Origin: JBGPLH01 sp041486365 [NCBI: Thermodesulfobacteriota bacterium]
GTDB lineage: Bacteria > JAUYMQ01
Assembly: GCA_041486365.1 (NCBI GenBank)
Contig: JBGPLH010000032.1
Location: forward strand, 1-17,012
Reading direction: 5' to 3'
Length of the DNA: 17,012 nt
A model generated the notes under the pieces. It was given only the letters and a program-made list of their open reading frames with translations. It did not search any database and was not told where the DNA came from. How positions within the stretch are numbered: the stretch's first letter is position 1; every line of letters begins with the position of its first letter. This document shows positions 1-6,749 of this stretch, piece by piece. Made by a program: the position numbers and the translations under genes.

Positions 1-808
1 GCCCGCGCACCTGCGGGTTCGGATGGACCGGATAGATCACCTCGACGTCGGGATACCGATCGACGAGATCGCGGAGGGCGGCGCAGATCGATTCGAGCGG
101 CGCGCCGAAGTTCTCGCGGCGGTGGGCGGTGACGAGGATCAGGCGGCGGGATCCCGGGCCCCGCATCGCGGCACCCGAGAGCGGCTTCCTCGCCACGGCG
201 AGCACCGCGTCGATCACGGTGTTGCCGGTGACGAGGATCCGCGACGGATCGATCCCCTCGCGCAGGAGCGCGCGGCGGGCGCGCTCCGTCGGCGCGTAGT
301 GCCAGTCGGCGAGGTGGGAGGTGAGGCGGCGGTTGATCTCCTCCGGGAAGGGATGGAACTTGTCGTAGGTGCGGAGCCCCGCCTCGACGTGCCCCACGGG
401 GACGCGGCGATAGAACGCGGCGAGCGCCGCGGCGAAGGTGGTCGATGTGTCTCCCTGGACGAGCACGAGGTCGGGGGGCCGCTCGTCGAGGAGCTTTCCC
501 AGCCGCTCGAGCGCCCGGGTGGTTATCTGGGTGAGGGACTGGCGCGGGCGCATGATGTCGAGGTCGTGGTCCGGGACGATGCCGTAGAGCGACAGCACCT
601 GATCGAGCATCTCGCGGTGCTGGGCCGTGACGGCCACCCGGGTGCGAATCCGGGGCGCCCGCGCCCGGAGGGCCGCGATGACCGGGGCCATCTTGATCGC
701 CTCCGGACGGGTGCCGAAGATGACGAGCACTTCAAACAGCTTCTGTCGGCCCCCGCTTCCGCCGGGGACCCTCGGCAGCTCCCGTCGGCCCCCGCGCCTG
801 CCTCCCAT
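1..808 (-). CDS. wecB: UDP-N-acetylglucosamine 2-epimerase (non-hydrolysing), 3'-truncated
   Basis: Converts UDP-GlcNAc to UDP-ManNAc in the cytoplasm for surface polysaccharide synthesis (family knowledge). About 269 codons are visible; roughly the last third of the usual ~370-residue GT-B-like protein lies outside the window. Seen in order: VLVIFGTRPEAIKMAPV (residues 27-43), TAQHREMLDQVL, VQGDTSTTFAA, GHVEAGLRT, PFPEEINRR, TGNTVIDAV, TAHRRENFG and YPVHPNPQVRG at the edge. The Asp, two Glu and His of the GDT, VEAGLRT, PEE and HRRE motifs match the residues known to matter in E. coli WecB. The ATG at 808 has a good Shine-Dalgarno (AAGGGAGG), but gives a 26-residue Gly/Arg-rich N-terminal extension encoded by a tandem repeat; family homology begins at the in-frame GTG at 730. 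It is divergent from the nonulosonate operon. The hydrolysing NeuC type is less likely from the motifs, but not excluded. Confidence 0.93.
   Translation of the reverse strand, partial: MGGRRGGRRELPRVPGGSGGRQKLFEVLVIFGTRPEAIKMAPVIAALRARAPRIRTRVAVTAQHREMLDQVLSLYGIVPDHDLDIMRPRQSLTQITTRALERLGKLLDERPPDLVLVQGDTSTTFAAALAAFYRRVPVGHVEAGLRTYDKFHPFPEEINRRLTSHLADWHYAPTERARRALLREGIDPSRILVTGNTVIDAVLAVARKPLSGAAMRGPGSRRLILVTAHRRENFGAPLESICAALRDLVDRYPDVEVIYPVHPNPQVRG
737..795 (-). repeat. Tandem 39-bp-period hairpin repeat inside the wecB 5' end
   Basis: On the plus strand, 737-756 and 776-795 are 20-bp units identical at 18 positions, 39 bp apart (13 codons, so the frame is kept). Read on the minus strand each unit is GC-rich and ends in GGGGGCCGAC plus AGAAGCTG or GGGAGCTG. 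Together with the CCCCGGC stretch between them they encode RGGRREL and SGGRQKL in the WecB N-terminal extension. The core GGGGGCCGAC recurs at 6713-6722, where it is followed by TGTGAT. Confidence 0.7.
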
Positions 809-844
809 GCGCCTCCCTTTTCGCCTTGCCGGACCGGTGCTTCG

Positions 845-873
845 GCCTCCCCCTCCGGAGGGTGGCCGACTGT
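845..873 (+). repeat. Hairpin repeat copy in the wecB-pseB divergent region
   Basis: Contains the perfect 12-bp palindrome CCCTCCGGAGGG (851-862) followed by TGGCCGACTGT. The GGCCGACTGT tail is the same as that of the repeat at 6701-6724, and the hairpin half is similar but degenerate. Read on the minus strand, the tail supplies the TACAGT of the proposed wecB promoter, and the palindrome would fall in the wecB 5' untranslated leader. Confidence 0.5.
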
Positions 874-897
874 AGCGGAGCCCCCGTAACGCCTCAA
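869..897 (-). promoter_or_regulatory. Putative sigma-70 promoter for wecB
   Basis: On the minus strand there is TTGAGG (plus 892-897), a 17-bp spacer, and TACAGT (plus 869-874), a fair match to TTGACA/TATAAT. Transcription would start near 862, giving a leader of roughly 50 nt before the ATG at 808. This is a pattern match only; the organism's promoter consensus is unknown. Confidence 0.4.
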
Positions 898-954
898 GGG
901 GCAACGGGAGGATGCCGAACATTCCCAGAGCCTCTCAAAAGGCGGCCGCATCCC

Positions 955-983
955 TTGCAACTGGGCCTCATCACTAGTAAAAT
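955..983 (+). promoter_or_regulatory. Putative sigma-70 promoter of the nonulosonate operon
   Basis: TTGCAA (955-960), a 17-bp spacer and TAAAAT (978-983) lie just upstream of pseB, in the only AT-richer patch of the region. The start site would be near 990, leaving a short leader with AAGGAG five bases before the GTG at 1017. It is the only convincing promoter seen ahead of the 14 plus-strand genes, so it probably drives the whole run. Confidence 0.6.
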
Positions 984-1016
984 CGCTCGTTCATCCGCAA
1001 CCTTCAAGGAGTTCCG

Positions 1017-1994
1017 GTGAAAACCGTCTTTCAGGACAAGGTCATCCTCCTCACCGGCGGGACCGGCTCCTTCGGCCGGGCCTTCACCCGCGCCCTCGTC
1101 CGGGACCACGCCTTCCGGGCCCTTCGCATCCTCTCCCGGGACGAGCTGAAACAGAGCGAAATGCGGGCCGAGTTCAAGGACGAGCGGCTGCGCTTCCTCC
1201 TCGGCGACGTCCGCGACCGGGACCGGCTCCATCGCGCCATGACGGGCGTCCACATCGTCGTGCACGCGGCCGCGCTCAAGCAGATCCCGGCCTGCGAGTA
1301 CAACCCCTTCGAGGCGGTGAAGACCAACATCCTCGGCGCGCAGAACATCCTCGAGACCGCCATCGACGCCGGCGTCGAGAAGGTGATGGCGCTGTCCACC
1401 GACAAGGCCGTGAACCCGGTGAACCTCTACGGCGCCACGAAGCTGTGCGCCGAGAAGATCGTGATCCAGGGGAACGCCTACACGGGCGGCAGGGGCCCGC
1501 TGATGTCCTGCGTCCGCTACGGCAACGTGGTCGGCAGTCGCGGCTCGGTGATCCCGCTCTTCCGCGAGCAGCGCAAGACCGGCGTGCTCACCATCACCGA
1601 CCCGCGCATGACGCGATTCTGGATCACGCTCGAGCAGGCGGTCGACTTCGTCTCGGGCTGCATCTCCCAGATGCACGGCGGCGAGGTGTTCGTCCCGATC
1701 CTGCCGAGCATGCGGGTCACGGACCTCGCGCGCGCCATGGCGCCCGACTGCCAGATCCGGGAGATCGGGATCCGGCCCGGCGAGAAGCTGCACGAGGTGA
1801 TGGTGACGGAGGACGAGGCGCGGCACACGCTGCAGTTCGACGAGCTCTTCGTCATCGAGCCCGAGCATCCCTGGTGGAAGCGCGAGAAGTGGAAGGGCGG
1901 CAAGCCGCTTCCCGACGGTTTCCGCTACTCAAGCGACAACAACACCGACTGGCTCGACGTGGATCGGCTTCGCAGGATGATAGGCGAAGGCTGA
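1017..1994 (+). CDS. pseB: UDP-N-acetylglucosamine 4,6-dehydratase (inverting), PseB/FlaA1 type
   Basis: First step of pseudaminic-type sugar synthesis: converts UDP-GlcNAc to the UDP-2-acetamido-2,6-dideoxy-beta-L-arabino-4-hexulose intermediate (family knowledge). The 325 residues are the usual length for PseB. It shows the extended-SDR nucleotide-binding loop TGGTGSFG (13-20), GDVRDRDRL (63-71), HAAALKQIP (83-91) and the catalytic stretch LSTDKAVNPVNLYGATK (126-142), with T128-D129-K130, Y138 and K142 matching the FlaA1 active site. The C terminus IEPEHPWW is typical of the family. The start is a GTG with AAGGAG five bases upstream. It leads the operon and stops one base before pseC, which is its usual partner. 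Retaining-type dehydratases such as PglF are much longer membrane proteins, so they are ruled out by size. Confidence 0.95.
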   Translation: MKTVFQDKVILLTGGTGSFGRAFTRALVRDHAFRALRILSRDELKQSEMRAEFKDERLRFLLGDVRDRDRLHRAMTGVHIVVHAAALKQIPACEYNPFEAVKTNILGAQNILETAIDAGVEKVMALSTDKAVNPVNLYGATKLCAEKIVIQGNAYTGGRGPLMSCVRYGNVVGSRGSVIPLFREQRKTGVLTITDPRMTRFWITLEQAVDFVSGCISQMHGGEVFVPILPSMRVTDLARAMAPDCQIREIGIRPGEKLHEVMVTEDEARHTLQFDELFVIEPEHPWWKREKWKGGKPLPDGFRYSSDNNTDWLDVDRLRRMIGEG

Positions 1995-1995
1995 G

Positions 1996-3177
1996 ATGCC
2001 CCGCGATCGGCGCCACGCTCCCATCCCCTACGGTCATCACTGGATCGGCGAGGAGGACATCGCGGCCGTCGCCGCGGCGCTGCGGGCTGACTGGATCACC
2101 CAGGGCCCGACGGGCGAGCGTTTTGAGCAGGCCATCGCGGCCGTGACCGGGGCGCGTCACGCGGTGGCCTTCTCCAGCGGCACCGCGGCGCTGCATGCCG
2201 CCTGCTTCGCCGCGGGGATCGGCCCGGGCGACGAGGTGGTGACCACGCCGCTCTCCTTCGTGGCAAGCGCCAACTGCGCGCTCTACATGGGCGGCCGCCC
2301 GGTCTTCGCGGACGTGAGCCCCGACACGGGAAACCTCGATCCCGATCACGCCGCGCGCGCCATCACGCCCCGCACGAAGGCGCTCCTTCCGGTGGACTAT
2401 GCGGGGCACCCCGCGGACCTCGATGCCTTCCGCGCGCTGGCGCGGGAGCGGGGGCTCCTCCTCATCGAGGACGCGTCCCATGCCATCGGCGCCAGGCTTC
2501 ACGGCCGCCCCATCGGCGCCATTGCCGATCTCACGACGTTCTCCTTCCACCCGGTGAAGACGATCACGACGGGCGAGGGGGGGGCGGTCACGACGGACGA
2601 CGACGCGCGCGCGCGCGCCCTGCGCCTTTTCCGGTCCCACGGGATCACGAAGGCGCCGGAGGATCTCATCGGGGACGATCCGGAGCGGGGACCCTGGTAC
2701 TACGAGATGCAGGCGCTCGGCTACAATTACCGGATCACGGATTTCCAGTGCGCCCTCGGGCTCACCCAGATCGCCAAGCTCGACCGCTTCCTCGCGCGGC
2801 GCCGCGCCATCGTCGCGCGCTACGACGAGACCTTCGGCGCCGATCCCGCGCTCCGGATCCCGGCCCTGCGGCCGGGGGCCGAGCCGGCCTGGCACCTCTA
2901 CCCGCTGCGCATCCGGGCGGAGCGCCTTCGCGCCGGGCGGCGGGCGGTGTTCGAGCGGCTGCGCGAGCGGGGACTCGGCGTGCAGGTGCACTACATCCCG
3001 ACGCCGCTGCAGCCTTACTACCGGAAGAATTTCGGGCACGCGCCGGGCGATTTCCCGAACGCGGAGGCCTACTACGCGGGGGAGATCTCGATCCCGCTCT
3101 ACCCGAGGATGAGCGACGAGGACGTCGGGGACGTGATCGCCATCGTGACGGAAGCGATCGACGAGGTGCGCGCGTGA
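1996..3177 (+). CDS. pseC: UDP-4-amino-4,6-dideoxy-N-acetyl-beta-L-altrosamine transaminase, PseC type
   Basis: PLP-dependent DegT/DnrJ/EryC1 sugar aminotransferase; in the pathway it adds the 4-amino group to the PseB product using glutamate as donor (family knowledge). It has 393 residues, typical for PseC. Visible: YGHHWIGEEDI near the N terminus, VAFSSGTAALH (58-68), VTTPLSFVASANC (82-94), IEDASHAIGA (157-166), and TFSFHPVKTITTGEGGAV (181-198), where K188 is the predicted PLP Schiff-base lysine; the FHPVK and TTGEGG context is the one usual in PseC. LGYNYRITDFQCALG and VHYIPTPLQPYYRKNFG follow. The ATG starts one base after the pseB stop, with AAGG upstream, and the 3' end overlaps the next gene as GTGA. 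SpsC-like transaminases are close relatives, but the adjacent pseB favours PseC. Confidence 0.93.
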   Translation: MPRDRRHAPIPYGHHWIGEEDIAAVAAALRADWITQGPTGERFEQAIAAVTGARHAVAFSSGTAALHAACFAAGIGPGDEVVTTPLSFVASANCALYMGGRPVFADVSPDTGNLDPDHAARAITPRTKALLPVDYAGHPADLDAFRALARERGLLLIEDASHAIGARLHGRPIGAIADLTTFSFHPVKTITTGEGGAVTTDDDARARALRLFRSHGITKAPEDLIGDDPERGPWYYEMQALGYNYRITDFQCALGLTQIAKLDRFLARRRAIVARYDETFGADPALRIPALRPGAEPAWHLYPLRIRAERLRAGRRAVFERLRERGLGVQVHYIPTPLQPYYRKNFGHAPGDFPNAEAYYAGEISIPLYPRMSDEDVGDVIAIVTEAIDEVRA

Positions 3178-3884
3178 CGATCGAGATACCCGGCGAGGCG
3201 TACTACACCGAGCGCATCGTCCCTTTCAACGAATCGGCCAAGGGACGTGGCGAGATCGAGGAGGTGCTGGCGCTCCTCCGGCAGGCCGGCGTGCGGGGGC
3301 GCGTGCTCGACGCCGGGTGCGGCCCGGGGCTCAACGTGGCGCGCATGCGCGAGGCGGAGCCCTCCTGGTCCGTGACCGGTGCGGACTACTCGCCCGCCGG
3401 CGTCGGGATCGCCGCGCGGCGGGCCGGCGGCGCCTTCCTGAACGCCGACGCCCATCACCTGTGCTTTCCCGACGGGATCTTCGCCGGCGTGATCATGACC
3501 CACGCGATCGGCCACGTGGCCGACCCGGCGCGGGTGCTCGGCGAGCTGGCCCGCGTGCTCCGCCCCGGCGGCGCCCTCGTGCTCACCACGCCCAACCGCC
3601 TGTACGTGGAGGTCTACCGCGTCTTCAACGAGCGCGGGCTGATCCCCTACCGGCGCGACACGACCGTGCTCCGCTACTACGACGCCTCCGAGCTCGAGGC
3701 GGCGCTCCAGGCCGCGGGTTTCGCGGTGAAGTCGGTCCGGATCTTCGGCAGCCATCCCGCGCTCGAGCGGCGCCTCGTCGACATGAACCTTCTCCCGCCG
3801 GACGTGCGCGTCGACGATGATGCCCGGCGGGAGCGCATCATCGCCCTCGCGGTCAAGGAGCGCGGACCGGACTCCGTGCTCTGA
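3174..3884 (+). CDS. Class I SAM-dependent methyltransferase
   Basis: A 236-residue Methyltransf_11-type protein. The SAM-binding motif I is VLDAGCGPGLNV (44-55), with the acidic motif II region VTGADYS (67-73), then LNADAHHLCFPDG (89-101), MTHAIGHVADP (108-118) and the post-motif LARVLRPGGALVLTTPN (125-141). The GTG start at 3174 overlaps the pseC stop codon (GTGA), which implies translational coupling; an in-frame ATG at 2748 also exists but would bury most of the gene inside pseC, so it is rejected. The position between pseC and a carbamoyltransferase suggests methylation of the operon's sugar or an intermediate, on O or N; the acceptor cannot be read from sequence. A short duplication sits at its stop codon (3874-3911). 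Confidence 0.85.
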   Translation: MTIEIPGEAYYTERIVPFNESAKGRGEIEEVLALLRQAGVRGRVLDAGCGPGLNVARMREAEPSWSVTGADYSPAGVGIAARRAGGAFLNADAHHLCFPDGIFAGVIMTHAIGHVADPARVLGELARVLRPGGALVLTTPNRLYVEVYRVFNERGLIPYRRDTTVLRYYDASELEAALQAAGFAVKSVRIFGSHPALERRLVDMNLLPPDVRVDDDARRERIIALAVKERGPDSVL

Positions 3885-3911
3885 AAGACGCCCGCGCGCC
3901 GTGCTCTAAAG
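3874..3911 (+). repeat. Short direct duplication at a stop codon
   Basis: CCGTGCTCTGAAAG (3874-3887), which contains the methyltransferase stop TGA, recurs 25 bp downstream as CCGTGCTCTAAAG (3899-3911), carrying TAA in the equivalent place. The second copy supplies the AAAGGA ribosome binding site of the carbamoyltransferase gene. Confidence 0.6.
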
Positions 3912-3919
3912 GATCTCGC

Positions 3920-5617
3920 ATGATCGTCCTCGGAATCACCAACGCATTCGACAGCGGCGCCTCCCTCACCATCGACGGGAGGACGGTGGCCGCGGCCAAC
4001 GAGGAGCGCTTCACCCGGCGCAAGCAGGACGACTCCTTCCCCTGGCGCTCCATCGAGTACGTGCTCTCCGCGGGGGGCGTCCGGGCCTCCGAGATGGACG
4101 CGGTCACCTACGGGTGGGGGCGCGATTTCGACGAGCACAAGATCCTCCCCGCCCTTTCCCAGCGGGTGATCCGCGCCGTGCGGCAGGAGCCCGATTCGGC
4201 CGACGTCGTCATGGCGCGGATCCGCGTGGAGCTCGAGCGCGACCAGGTGCGCCGGGACGAGATGGCGAACATCGCCCGGGAGAACGGATGGGCGGACAAG
4301 CTCCACGTCTACGACCACCATTACTCGCACGCGGGGAGCGCCTACTTCGGGAGCCCCTTCGACCGCGCGCTCGTGTTCACCGGGGACGCGCGGGGCGACT
4401 TCCGGAGCGCCACGGTGCACCTGGGCGAGGGGGACCGGCTCCTCGAGCTCGACTGGCGCTCGTCCTTCGACAGCATGGGGTTCTACTACTCGATCATCAC
4501 CTTCCTGCTCGGGATGCGCCCCGTGCGGCACGAGGGGAAGGTGACGGGGCTGGCGGCCTACGGCGACCCCGAGAAGTGCATCCACGTCATGCGCCAGATG
4601 ATCGGGTTCACGGAGAACACGATCTACGCCAACGTCGGGCGCATGTTCAAGCCGTTCTTCACCGATCCGCCCCCGGCGCTCCGGGAGGCCCTCTCCCACT
4701 ACTCGAAGGAGGACGTGGCAGCGGCCTGCCAGCAGCACCTGGAGGACGTGATCCTCGCCTACGTCCGCCGCTTCCTCGACGAGCAGAAGGCCGCGGGCAC
4801 CCCCGTGGAGAACATCTGCCTCGCGGGCGGCCTCTACGGCAACGTGAAGCTCAACCAGCGGATCTTCGCGCTTCCGGGCGTCCGGAACGTCTTCGTCTAC
4901 CCGAACATGGGCGACGGCGGGCTGTGCGTGGGGAGCACGCTCAACTGGCTCGCCGAGAACGGGCACAAGATCCAGCGGCCGATCGACACGATGTACCTCG
5001 GCCCCTCCTTCACCGACGAGGAGATCAAGCAGGCGATCGACGCCCACGGGGTCCCCCACCGCCGCCTGAGGAACAAGGTGCAGGAGACGGTGGATCTGCT
5101 CGCGCGCGGGAAGGTGGTCGGCTGGTTCCAGGGACGGATGGAGTTCGGGCCGCGGGCGCTCGGATCGCGGAGCATCCTCGTCCACCCGAAGGACCCGACG
5201 GTGAACGACTGGCTCAACAAGCGGCTGCACCGGACGGAGTTCATGCCCTTCGCGCCGGCCACGACGTCGGCGCTGGCGCCCCGCTGCTACGTCGGCTGGC
5301 GGGAGGATCACCTCGCGAGCCGCTACATGACGGTCTGTTACGACTGCACGCCCGAGTTCAAGGAGAACTCGCCGGCCACGGTCCACGTGGACGGCACGGC
5401 GCGCCCGCAGGTGGTCTTCCGGGAGGACAACCCGGACTACCACGACGTGATCGAGGGCTTCCACCGGAAGACCGGGAACCTCTCGGTGATCAACACCTCC
5501 TTCAACGAGCATGAGGAGCCCATCGTCTGCTACCCGGACGACGCCGTCCGCTCGTACCTTGGCAACAACGTCGACTGCCTCGTGATCGGAAACTGGTTCG
5601 TCGGGAAGGAGGATTGA
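3920..5617 (+). CDS. NodU/CmcH/TobZ-type carbamoyltransferase
   Basis: Transfers a carbamoyl group from carbamoyl phosphate through carbamoyl-AMP to a hydroxyl of a sugar or natural product (family knowledge, TobZ/NodU). The 565 residues match the two-domain layout. The N-terminal Kae1-like domain opens MIVLGITNAFDSGASL (1-16) with NEERFTRRKQD (27-37). The metal site is YDHHYSHAGSAYF (131-143), with H133, H134 and H137. EGKVTGLAAYG (205-215), NICLAGGLYGNVKLN (298-312) and YPNMGDGGLCVGS (327-339) follow. The YrdC-like C-terminal domain carries EFGPRALGSRSILVHP (408-423), then FMPFAPA and a late VINTSFNEHEEPIV. The start ATG has AAAGGA seven bases upstream. In this setting a carbamoylated nonulosonate or a precursor of it is the likely product; the acceptor position is unknown. 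Confidence 0.93.
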   Translation: MIVLGITNAFDSGASLTIDGRTVAAANEERFTRRKQDDSFPWRSIEYVLSAGGVRASEMDAVTYGWGRDFDEHKILPALSQRVIRAVRQEPDSADVVMARIRVELERDQVRRDEMANIARENGWADKLHVYDHHYSHAGSAYFGSPFDRALVFTGDARGDFRSATVHLGEGDRLLELDWRSSFDSMGFYYSIITFLLGMRPVRHEGKVTGLAAYGDPEKCIHVMRQMIGFTENTIYANVGRMFKPFFTDPPPALREALSHYSKEDVAAACQQHLEDVILAYVRRFLDEQKAAGTPVENICLAGGLYGNVKLNQRIFALPGVRNVFVYPNMGDGGLCVGSTLNWLAENGHKIQRPIDTMYLGPSFTDEEIKQAIDAHGVPHRRLRNKVQETVDLLARGKVVGWFQGRMEFGPRALGSRSILVHPKDPTVNDWLNKRLHRTEFMPFAPATTSALAPRCYVGWREDHLASRYMTVCYDCTPEFKENSPATVHVDGTARPQVVFREDNPDYHDVIEGFHRKTGNLSVINTSFNEHEEPIVCYPDDAVRSYLGNNVDCLVIGNWFVGKED

Positions 5618-5621
5618 CGTC

Positions 5622-6677
5622 GTGCTTCGCCCCGTGGTCCAGGTGGGAGGTAAGTCGATCGGCGACGGGCATCCGTTCTTCGTGATCGCCGAGGCCTCCT
5701 CCAACCACAACCGCGACATGAAGACCGCGCTGGGCCTGATCGACGCGGCCGCGGCCGCAGGCGCCGACGCGGTGAAGTTCCAGGCCTTTACGGCGGACAA
5801 GATCGTCGCGCGCATGCGCGAGAAGCATCCCTACATCGAGCATATGTTCCCCCACGCGGGAAGCATGCACGAGGTCTACGCCTCGATGGAGCTCCCGCGG
5901 GAATGGCTCAAGGATCTGAAGGCGTACAGCGACGAGCGGGGCCTGATCTTCCTGTGCACCCCCTTCGACGAGGAGGCGGTGGATCTTCTCGAGTCGCTGG
6001 GAATGGCCGCCTACAAGATCGCCTCCTACGAGCTCTGGCACCTCCCGCTGATCCGCCACGCGGCGAGGACGGGCAAGCCGCTGCTGATCTCCACCGGCAT
6101 GGGCAACCTCCAGGCGATCGAGGAGGCGCTCGGCGCCGTCGCGGCCGAGGGGAACGAGCAGGCCGCCCTCTTCCATTGCGCGATCAACTACCCGCCGCCC
6201 TTCACCGAGCTGAACCTCCGGGCGATCCGCACGATGAAGACGGCCTTCGGCGTCCCGGTGGGCTACAGCGATCACTCGACGGGCATCACGGCCGCCATCG
6301 CCACGGTCGCCCTCGGCGGGAACCTCTTCGAGAAGCACTTCACCCTCTCGGCGTCCATGCCCGGCCCGGATCACCCCTTCTCGATCGAGCCCGAGGGGCT
6401 GGCGGCGCTCGTGCGCGGGGTACGCGAGTGCGAGCAGGCGCTCGGATCGCCGATCAAGCGGATGCTCGAGAGCGAGCGGGCCGGCTACCTGATGGGCCGC
6501 CGGTCGATCTTCGCGGCGGCGGATATCCCGGCCGGCGCGCGGATCACACGCGAGATGCTCGCGATCCTGCGGCCGGGGACGGGGCTGGAGCCGAAGCACC
6601 TGGACAAGGTGATCGGGCGCCGCGCGGCCACGGACATCCGCGCCCAGGATCCGATCACCTGGGAGAAGATCGCGTGA
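5622..6677 (+). CDS. pseI: Pseudaminic acid synthase / NeuB family, canonical copy
   Basis: Condenses a six-carbon N-acylated sugar with phosphoenolpyruvate to give a nonulosonic acid (family knowledge). The 351 residues make a NeuB TIM barrel plus a C-terminal SAF (antifreeze-like) domain. Visible: FFVIAEASSNHNRD (19-32) with E24; ADAVKFQAFTADK (48-60) with K52; FLCTPFDEEAVDLLE (110-124); YKIASYEL (131-138) with K132 and E137; LISTGM (155-160); LFHCAINYPPP (183-193); GYSDHSTG (214-221) with H218; FEKHFTL (236-242) with H239. H218 and H239 match the metal-binding histidines of known NeuB. The SAF domain runs from about 288 with RRSIFAAADIPAGARIT. The GTG start has AAGGAGG nine bases upstream. 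HCAINYPP and the pseB/pseC context favour PseI over true sialic-acid NeuB. A duplicate-start region follows its stop. Confidence 0.9.
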   Translation: MLRPVVQVGGKSIGDGHPFFVIAEASSNHNRDMKTALGLIDAAAAAGADAVKFQAFTADKIVARMREKHPYIEHMFPHAGSMHEVYASMELPREWLKDLKAYSDERGLIFLCTPFDEEAVDLLESLGMAAYKIASYELWHLPLIRHAARTGKPLLISTGMGNLQAIEEALGAVAAEGNEQAALFHCAINYPPPFTELNLRAIRTMKTAFGVPVGYSDHSTGITAAIATVALGGNLFEKHFTLSASMPGPDHPFSIEPEGLAALVRGVRECEQALGSPIKRMLESERAGYLMGRRSIFAAADIPAGARITREMLAILRPGTGLEPKHLDKVIGRRAATDIRAQDPITWEKIA

Positions 6678-6727
6678 AGCCCGTCACTCTCGCCGGAGGT
6701 CCCCCGCGAAGCGGGGGCCGACTGTGA
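6674..6727 (+). other. Vestigial start of the second NeuB gene (17-codon remnant ORF)
   Basis: A GTG overlapping the pseI stop (GTGA) opens a 17-residue frame, MKPVTLAGGPPRSGGRL, ending at TGA 6725-6727. Its first six residues and upstream DNA closely match the true gene start 76 bp later (MKPVSLDGKP at 6750). The hairpin repeat (6701-6724) makes up the rest of the remnant. This looks like the old translationally coupled start, cut off by the repeat; that history is inference. Confidence 0.5.
6701..6724 (+). repeat. Hairpin repeat copy between the two NeuB genes
   Basis: CCCCCGC (6701-6707), loop GAA, GCGGGGG (6711-6717) form a 7-bp GC stem, followed by CCGACTGTGAT. The stem and GGGGGCCGAC tail match the repeat in the wecB 5' end (reverse strand) and the GGCCGACTGT tail matches 864-873. 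No T-run follows, so it is not an intrinsic terminator; it might still attenuate transcription or protect RNA. Confidence 0.6.
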
Positions 6728-6749
6728 TAGTGCAGGGAGAGAAGGTGCT

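Noticed and set aside
523-960. Minus-strand reading frame of 145 codons
   Set aside because: It overlaps the wecB coding region in another frame; its composition is that of a GC-rich shadow with Arg/Pro/Ser runs and no family motif.
3677-5815. Very long minus-strand open frame of 712 codons
   Set aside because: It is opposite the carbamoyltransferase gene, which has complete family motifs. Long antisense frames are expected in high-GC DNA with codon-position bias.
6701-6717. Hairpin as an operon-internal terminator
   Set aside because: A strong GC stem, but followed by CCGACTGTGATAG and not by a U-run; the downstream genes belong to the same pathway.
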